Shown: one piece after another, positions 35,078 through 39,831 of the stretch
How positions within the stretch are numbered: position 1 is the stretch's first letter
Layout: every line of letters starts with the position of its first letter
Assembly (NCBI RefSeq): GCF_000685315.1
Contig: NZ_ARYM01000029.1
Coordinates: 1 to 39,831, forward strand
Direction: 5' to 3'
Length of the DNA stretch: 39,831 bases
DNA from: Hyphomonas polymorpha PS728
Lineage (GTDB): Bacteria; Pseudomonadota; Alphaproteobacteria; Caulobacterales; Hyphomonadaceae
The notes under the pieces: model-generated
What the model was told of the DNA's origin: nothing
Seen by the model: the letters and a program-made list of their open reading frames with translations, nothing else
Database searches by the model: none
Made by a program: the position numbers and the translations under genes

Positions 35078-36405
35078 TCCCCTGCCCTCCTGATTGCAAC
35101 CACAGTTCCCGCATTACCGCCCATAGCAGCCGCAATTGTACCGGCAGTGCTTTCGGCAGCACGCTTGACCGGATCGTCTGCCAAATGCGCGTAACGCTGT
35201 GTTGTCGCTGCGGATGCGTGACCAAGCAGCTTGCCAATCATCGGCAGGCTCATACCTGAAGACACAGCCATACTTGCAAAGCTGTGCCGCAGATCATGCA
35301 AGCGCAAATTACCTAGACCGGCGTGACGGCGAATAGTTGTCCATGCACGCTTAAGGTCACGCGGTGTGTCTTGCTTGGCACCTTCAATGACGTACTCAAA
35401 ATCTTTCGTGCGCCAATTCTCACACAGGTCAGACAAGACCTGCAATGCAGGTGCACTCAGGTACACTTTCTTTGCACCGGTCTTGCTGTCAGGCAGGTTC
35501 AGCACGCCGCGTTCAAAATCGACGTGTTCCCATTTCAGGCACAGAATTTCATTCCGGCGGCACCCTGTCAGCAATAGCAACCGTATGGCCGCAATCGCAT
35601 GGGGCGAAACTTCTATGCGCCTGTCGGTCAAATCCTTGGGGCGGTGCTTGTCATTCACACCGTCATTCAAAACCGTAGGCAGTCCCTCTGTCTCTGCAAT
35701 GCGCAGCGTGTCGCCAAGCCGTTGCAGTTCGTCTGCTGACAAATAGCGTTCGCCCTTTCCATCCGCACCGGCCTTCACACCCCGGCACGGATTGGAAACG
35801 ATGTAGCCGCGATTGACCGCGAATGTGAAAATGCCGCTCAACACACGATAGGCACGCCGTGCGGCGCCTGCCCCGCCTTTCACACGCCGTGTGCCCTTGT
35901 CCGTTTCAAACTCGCCAGCGGTCTTGCCCTTCGCCACGTCACGCAGGAAGCGTTCAACATCGGTGCGCGTCACTTCGCCAATCTTCTTGCGTCCTAGCAG
36001 CGGTACGATGTGATTGGTGATGTTGCCCGTGTCCGCTTCAAGCGTCAGCGGCTTCTTGTGGCCGCATCCTTCAGACAGGTATTCGTCACACAGTGCGTTG
36101 ACGGTCAGTTCTGCCTTCTTGCGTGCACGCTCTGCTGCAACGTCATTCCCCAGCGCAGCCTTTGACAGCACTTCCTTGGCGGCGTCACGGGCTTCCTCCA
36201 CAGTCAGCTTGCCCACCTGACCGATCGTCACCTTGCGTGTGGGGTTACCGCGACCGCCAATGCGGTACTGCGCAATGAACGTCTTGGCACCGCTGCGCCG
36301 CACGCGGCACCCGAACCCGGCAAGCTTACCGCACCACTCTACGTATTCGCCTGTACGCGGTTCCAGACCGTCTACAATCGTCTTGGTAAGTCGTCTCTGC
36401 ACCAT
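35074..36405 (-). CDS. int: Tyrosine integrase of the tRNA-Thr element
   Basis: A 443-aa integrase from the ATG at 36405 (AAGGT upstream; the longer GTG start at 36441 lies inside the tandem repeats). It has the DUF4102-type arm-binding domain (TKTIVDGLEP...WCGKLAGFGCRVRRSGAKTFIAQYR), a core-binding domain, and all catalytic residues: Arg in TGCRRNEIL, Lys in DSKTGAKKV, HDLRHSFAS, LLGHASA and Tyr in TTQRYAHL. It should recombine the 50-bp att repeats. It lies 187 bp from attR and faces inward; its promoter region contains the tandem arm-site-like repeats. Confidence 0.95.
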   Translation of the reverse strand: MVQRRLTKTIVDGLEPRTGEYVEWCGKLAGFGCRVRRSGAKTFIAQYRIGGRGNPTRKVTIGQVGKLTVEEARDAAKEVLSKAALGNDVAAERARKKAELTVNALCDEYLSEGCGHKKPLTLEADTGNITNHIVPLLGRKKIGEVTRTDVERFLRDVAKGKTAGEFETDKGTRRVKGGAGAARRAYRVLSGIFTFAVNRGYIVSNPCRGVKAGADGKGERYLSADELQRLGDTLRIAETEGLPTVLNDGVNDKHRPKDLTDRRIEVSPHAIAAIRLLLLTGCRRNEILCLKWEHVDFERGVLNLPDSKTGAKKVYLSAPALQVLSDLCENWRTKDFEYVIEGAKQDTPRDLKRAWTTIRRHAGLGNLRLHDLRHSFASMAVSSGMSLPMIGKLLGHASAATTQRYAHLADDPVKRAAESTAGTIAAAMGGNAGTVVAIRRAGE

Positions 36406-36425
36406 CACTCTGACCTTTGCGGGGT

Positions 36426-36463
36426 AGCACCGGGGAAGCACCGGGGAAGCACCGGGGAAGCAC
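36426..36463. repeat. Tandem 11-bp repeats by attR (arm-site-like)
   Basis: AGCACCGGGGA three times in tandem (36426, 36437, 36448) plus a partial AGCAC. The same unit lies near attL at 26791. The block is directly upstream of the integrase start, so it may combine integrase binding with autoregulation of int. Confidence 0.65.
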
Positions 36464-36591
36464 GCTGACGGTTATTCAAGGTAGATGCCAGTAAGTGCCG
36501 GTAAGAGCTATACCCCACTAATGCGCTGTTTTGAATGGTTAAAATGCGGTTCGGGTAATTTCGGGCAATAGGAATAAAACCCTGTCTTTAG

Positions 36592-36641
36592 CATTCGTAA
36601 TGATGGGGTCAGGTGTTCAAGTCACCTAAGCGGCACCATTT
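36592..36641. repeat. attR: 50-bp direct repeat of the tRNA-Thr 3' part
   Basis: Identical to 26672-26721 and covering the tRNA from the anticodon arm to past the CCA. It has no 5' half, so it is not a tRNA gene; it is the original chromosomal 3' end displaced by integration. Confidence 0.95.
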
Positions 36642-36680
36642 CCCCTTTTCGCCGGTATGACGCGCCCTAGCTTGCGGGGC

Positions 36681-37391
36681 ATGAACGCAGTTGTCTTCGG
36701 CAGTTCGGGCGGGATCGGCCGCGCCCTTGCAGAAAATCTGGTCCAGAGCGGCGCCTGGTCGCGGGTCTTTGCCGTTTCCCGCAGCGGCGCCGCGATAGAC
36801 GGGGCAACGCCCCTCAAGGCAGATTTCCTGGAGGAAGCCGCCCTGGAAGCCGCCGCGCAGGCCATTGGCGCAGAAGGACCGGTCACGCTCTGCATCGTGG
36901 CGAGCGGTATCCTGTCAGATGGCGCGGGCCTGCACCCGGAAAAATCCTACCGCCACCAATCAGCCGCTGCCTTCGAACGCGTGTTTGCCGCCAACACGGT
37001 TGCGCCGGCCCTCATCGCCAAACACATGTTGCGCCTGATGCCCAAGACCGAGCGCAGCGTGTTTGCCGCCCTTTCCGCGCGCGTTGGCTCGATCTCCGAC
37101 AATCGGCTCGGCGGCTGGCACGCTTACCGGGCATCCAAGGCCGCGCTCAACATGCTGATACGCAATTACGCTATCGAGCAGGCACGCCGCGCGCCGGGCA
37201 ATATCTGCGTGAGCCTTCATCCGGGCACGGTCGATACCGGCCTCTCCCAGCCCTTCCAGTCCGGCGTGGCGGGCGGCAGGCTTTTTACCCCGGCCCAGTC
37301 TGCCAGCTATCTTCTCGGCGTCATCGGAAGGCTCACTCCGGAAGACAGCGGCAATTGCTTTGACTGGAGCGGGAAGGAAATCCCGCCTTAA
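36681..37391 (+). CDS. Short-chain dehydrogenase/reductase
   Basis: A 236-aa classical SDR. The NAD(P)-binding motif is VVFGSSGGIGRAL at the N-terminus, the catalytic Ser region is FAALSARVGSI, and YRASKAALN gives the catalytic Tyr and Lys. The ATG at 36681 fits the usual short N-terminus better than the ATG at 36657. It resembles the C-factor/CsgA-like SDR branch. Before integration of the element it lay directly behind tRNA-Thr and may have been read through from it. It overlaps the convergent PhzF gene by 4 bp. Confidence 0.92.
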   Translation: MNAVVFGSSGGIGRALAENLVQSGAWSRVFAVSRSGAAIDGATPLKADFLEEAALEAAAQAIGAEGPVTLCIVASGILSDGAGLHPEKSYRHQSAAAFERVFAANTVAPALIAKHMLRLMPKTERSVFAALSARVGSISDNRLGGWHAYRASKAALNMLIRNYAIEQARRAPGNICVSLHPGTVDTGLSQPFQSGVAGGRLFTPAQSASYLLGVIGRLTPEDSGNCFDWSGKEIPP

Positions 37392-38206
37392 AGCCGGAAC
37401 TGGCCCTCAATCACGGTAACCGCCCGCCCTGTCAGCTTCACCCGGTCGCCCTCCAGCCGCACATCGATCCGCGCGCCCCGGCCGGGATAAGCCTGCTGGC
37501 AGGTTGCCTCGGGCAGGCCAAAATGCGTGGCCAGAATGCGCGACAGCATCGTGTGCCAGCTGCCCGTGGCGGGGTCTTCATCAATGCCGGAGCCTGGCGC
37601 AAAGAACCGGCTGGTCGCGTCCACGCCCTCCCCGCCCAGCGCAAAACAGCCGAAATTGCCCCGATCCCAGCCCTCGCCTTCTGCGCCCAAAGTTTTCAGC
37701 GCCTTCACATCCGGTGTCAGGCTCTTCACTGTTTCCGGGCTGTCAAAGCGGGCGGCATAGAACATCCCGCCCCAGGCTTCCAGCGGGCGGGCGCCCAGCG
37801 CAGCCACAATATCATCCGTTACCGGAACAGGCCGGATCGGCGCGGAAGGAAAATCCATCTCCAGCCGCCCATCTGCCAGCCGCCGCACACTGAGACGGCC
37901 GGACTGTACCGTGTCGAAATGGATAACATCGCCGGCATAGCCGCCCGCCTCGAACAAGACATGCGCCGAGGCAAGCGTGGCATGCCCGCAGAGCGGCACC
38001 TCCACCGCCGGCGTAAACCAGCGCAGTGCCCAGACACCCTCTGCCTGCGGAACAAGATAGGCCGTCTCCGCCACATTGTTCTCCGCCGCAATCTTGAGCA
38101 GCTCGTCATCCGCCAGAAAGGCTTCCATCGGCATCACGCACGCCTGGTTGCCCTCAAACGCGCGGGTGGCAAAAGCATCGACCTGATAGAAGGGATAAAC
38201 CGGCAT
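37388..38206 (-). CDS. PhzF-family isomerase/epimerase-like protein
   Basis: A 272-aa PhzF-fold protein. The start at 38206 has AGGAG upstream and gives the typical opening MPVYPFYQVDAFATRAFEGNQACV. The catalytic Glu is E47 in NNVAETAYLV, followed by GHATLASAHVLFE and the late SGIDEDPATGSWHT segment. Outside phenazine producers these are general isomerase-like enzymes of unknown substrate, and no phenazine genes are near. Confidence 0.92.
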   Translation of the reverse strand: MPVYPFYQVDAFATRAFEGNQACVMPMEAFLADDELLKIAAENNVAETAYLVPQAEGVWALRWFTPAVEVPLCGHATLASAHVLFEAGGYAGDVIHFDTVQSGRLSVRRLADGRLEMDFPSAPIRPVPVTDDIVAALGARPLEAWGGMFYAARFDSPETVKSLTPDVKALKTLGAEGEGWDRGNFGCFALGGEGVDATSRFFAPGSGIDEDPATGSWHTMLSRILATHFGLPEATCQQAYPGRGARIDVRLEGDRVKLTGRAVTVIEGQFRL

Positions 38207-38292
38207 GAAGGGGCACTCCTGAAGAAGCGCCCTGTCTCGCACGGCCCCGGCAGCGGGTAAAATGAAGTTTTCTGCGGGGTCGTTAAGCCCAG

Positions 38293-39111
38293 CTATTCAT
38301 CCGCCTTCAGCGTCCAGCCATGGTTCACCGGGGGGTGGCCCTTGCCGAAGCCCTGCGCATGCTGGATCGCGCCCATCAGATATTCCCGCGCCCGCTCGAT
38401 CGCGTCTGGTAGGCTGACGCCCTGCGCCAGCAGCGCCGCAATCGCCGAGGCGAGCGTGCAACCTGTTCCGTGCGTCGCTTTGGTGTCGATGCGCGGGCCT
38501 TCGAAAATCCATTCGCCCGTCGTCGTCTGCAACACGTCATGGATGACGTTACCCGGCAGATGTCCGCCCTTCACCAGTGCGCCATGCGCACCAAGTTCCA
38601 GGAGGCGCTCGGCCGCGCGGCGCTGACCGTCCAGGGTTTCAACTGCCTTGCCGGTGAGAACCTCCGCCTCCGGCGCATTCGGCGTCACCAGCCGCGCGCG
38701 CGGGACAAGCTCGGAACGGATCGCGCCAACCCCTTTCTCATCCACCAGCCTGTGGCCGGAGGTGGAGATCATCACCGGATCGATCACGCGGGCCAGACCA
38801 AGCGCATGTCCCGCCAGCGTCTCGGCCACCGCTTCGACAAGCGGGGCAGTTCCCAGCATTCCGGTCTTGATGGTATCGGCGCCGATATCGGACAGCACCG
38901 CCTTCATCTGATCGGTCACCGCGCCCACCGGCACAGGCCACACGCCCTGTACGCCCAGCGTGTTCTGGGCGGTGATGGCGGTTACCGCCGTCATCGCAAA
39001 TCCGCCCATCATCGTGACGGCCTTGATATCGGCCTGTATCCCTGCCCCGCCCCCGGAATCGGAGCCGGCAATGATCAGGACGCGGCCGCGCGGGCCTTCC
39101 GCTTCAGCCAT
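38293..39111 (-). CDS. thiD: Hydroxymethylpyrimidine/phosphomethylpyrimidine kinase
   Basis: A 272-aa ribokinase-family enzyme that phosphorylates HMP and HMP-P in thiamine synthesis. It shows IIAGSDSGGGAGIQADIK at the start, MTAVTAITAQNT, IDPVMISTSG, and the anion-hole/catalytic THGTGCTLASAIAA. It lies 7 bp after the transaldolase-like gene, probably as an operon. Confidence 0.95.
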   Translation of the reverse strand: MAEAEGPRGRVLIIAGSDSGGGAGIQADIKAVTMMGGFAMTAVTAITAQNTLGVQGVWPVPVGAVTDQMKAVLSDIGADTIKTGMLGTAPLVEAVAETLAGHALGLARVIDPVMISTSGHRLVDEKGVGAIRSELVPRARLVTPNAPEAEVLTGKAVETLDGQRRAAERLLELGAHGALVKGGHLPGNVIHDVLQTTTGEWIFEGPRIDTKATHGTGCTLASAIAALLAQGVSLPDAIERAREYLMGAIQHAQGFGKGHPPVNHGWTLKADE

Positions 39112-39118
39112 GACGACC

Positions 39119-39769
39119 TCAGACCTTGATGCCGGCCTTCTTCGCGTCCGCCAGGAAGGTCTCGAGCCCTTTGTCCGTCAGCGGATGGCTGACAAGGCTG
39201 CGGATCACGGCCGGCGGCGCCGTCATCACATCCGCCCCGGCCAGCGCCGAAAGCTTCACATGGTTGGGCGAACGGATCGAGGCGGCGAGGATTTCAGTCT
39301 CGAACATGTAGTTGTCATAGATCTGACGGATCTCCTGGATCAGGTCCATGCCGTCGATGTGGATGTCATCCAGGCGCCCGATGAAGGGCGAGATGAACGC
39401 GGCGCCGGCCTTGGCCGCCAGCAGCGCCTGATTGGCCGAGAAGCACAGCGTCACATTCACCGGGATACCGTCATCGGCGAGCGTGCGGCAGGCTTTCAGC
39501 CCGTCCCAGGTCAGGGGCAGTTTGACCGCCACATTCTCTGCGATCTTGGCCAGTTTGCGGCCTTCGCTGATCATGCCGTCGGCGTCGATGGCGACCACTT
39601 CGGCGCTGACCGGGCCATCGGTAAGGCCGCAGATTTCGGCGATCACCTCGGCAAAGGGGCGGCCCGATTTTGCGATCAGCGACGGATTGGTGGTAACCCC
39701 GTCAATCAGGCCGGTTGCCGCCAGATCCGCGATGTCTTTGGTGTCGGCAGTGTCTACGAAGAATTTCAT
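39119..39769 (-). CDS. tal: Transaldolase (fructose-6-phosphate aldolase-like, short form)
   Basis: A 216-aa member of the short transaldolase/FSA family: [13 protein letters not shown] and [13 protein letters not shown] at the start, Schiff-base Lys K83 in [13 protein letters not shown], and [19 protein letters not shown]. Proteins of this length are usually transaldolases of the pentose phosphate pathway, although the FSA activity cannot be ruled out. AGGA lies 11 nt before the ATG. Confidence 0.93.
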   Translation of the reverse strand: MKFFVDTADTKDIADLAATGLIDGVTTNPSLIAKSGRPFAEVIAEICGLTDGPVSAEVVAIDADGMISEGRKLAKIAENVAVKLPLTWDGLKACRTLADDGIPVNVTLCFSANQALLAAKAGAAFISPFIGRLDDIHIDGMDLIQEIRQIYDNYMFETEILAASIRSPNHVKLSALAGADVMTAPPAVIRSLVSHPLTDKGLETFLADAKKAGIKV

Positions 39770-39831
39770 GAGCGTGTTTCCTGAGGCGCTGGAAGAGGGA
39801 TTATACGACAGGCCGTCCGATGGAGGTATAG

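Larger units (their letters stand above)
26672..36641. mobile_element. 9.9-kb integrative element, phage-satellite-like, at tRNA-Thr
   Basis: A perfect 50-bp direct repeat bounds the element; one repeat plus interior is 9920 bp. Inside are a complete tyrosine integrase, two excisionase-like proteins, a primase-polymerase with helicase, small and large terminase, and several small unknown proteins. No portal, capsid, protease, tail or lysis gene is present. Core-like genes (hemY, SDR) flank it directly. Gene content and size fit a phage satellite; a deletion-reduced prophage is the alternative. Confidence 0.85.

Noticed and set aside
36426..36463. Tandem repeats as a possible CRISPR array
   Set aside because: The unit is only 11 bp, without spacers, and the same unit lies at the other end of the element; recombinase sites fit better.
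36592..36641. Second tRNA-Thr gene
   Set aside because: Only the 3' part from the anticodon arm is present; no acceptor 5' strand or D-arm precedes it.
37388..38206. Phenazine biosynthesis gene
   Set aside because: PhzF-fold proteins are widespread and no other phenazine gene is present; only the family name applies.

Overview
The window looks like chromosome of a GC-rich alphaproteobacterium. The order hemC-hemD-Mic60-like-hemY, the ExoD-like protein and the overall protein style point there, possibly to the Hyphomonadaceae; this is inference, since no rRNA or phylogenetic marker is present. About half of the window is ordinary core chromosome and the rest is accessory DNA inserted at two tRNA genes.

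Region 1 (1-17674) reads as the right end of a genomic island. It starts inside a methylmalonate-semialdehyde dehydrogenase gene and carries aromatic or terpenoid catabolism genes: a divergent LysR regulator, a sulfatase remnant, a 3'-truncated Rieske oxygenase, a TetR regulator, an MFS transporter, and a leftward operon (11605 down to 6394). That operon runs RraA/LigK-like aldolase, LigJ-like hydratase, LigB-like extradiol dioxygenase, a broken second RraA-like gene, a third RraA-like gene and an acyl-CoA ligase. A cytochrome P450 is divergent from it. The gene set resembles the protocatechuate/gallate 4,5-cleavage route (ring opening, hydration, aldol cleavage), but the ring substrate cannot be read from sequence. 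Two gene-to-gene fusion scars show deletion or rearrangement. A Fic protein, an AbiEi/AbiEii toxin-antitoxin pair and a P4-type integrase follow, next to tRNA-Leu(CAA), the probable insertion target. The far end of this island is outside the window.

Region 2 (17671-26718) is core-like: tRNA-Leu, ExoD-like protein, DsbB, acyl-CoA dehydrogenase, a DUF885 lipoprotein, hemC, hemD, a Mic60-like membrane protein, HemY and tRNA-Thr(CGT).

Region 3 (26672-36641) is a compact integrative element of 9920 bp, bounded by a perfect 50-bp direct repeat of the 3' part of tRNA-Thr. It holds a replication module (excisionase-like protein, primase-polymerase, helicase), a central AT-richer plus-strand set (DUF2513 protein, a 67-aa protein, an ImmA/IrrE-like protein with an altered active site), and a leftward tightly coupled operon from integrase through small unknown proteins to small and large terminase. 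No portal, capsid, tail or lysis gene is visible. It looks like a phage satellite with an uncommon gene content, or a stripped prophage, and is the most interesting object here.

Region 4 (36681-39831) is core-like again: a short-chain dehydrogenase, a PhzF-family protein, thiD and a transaldolase-like gene.
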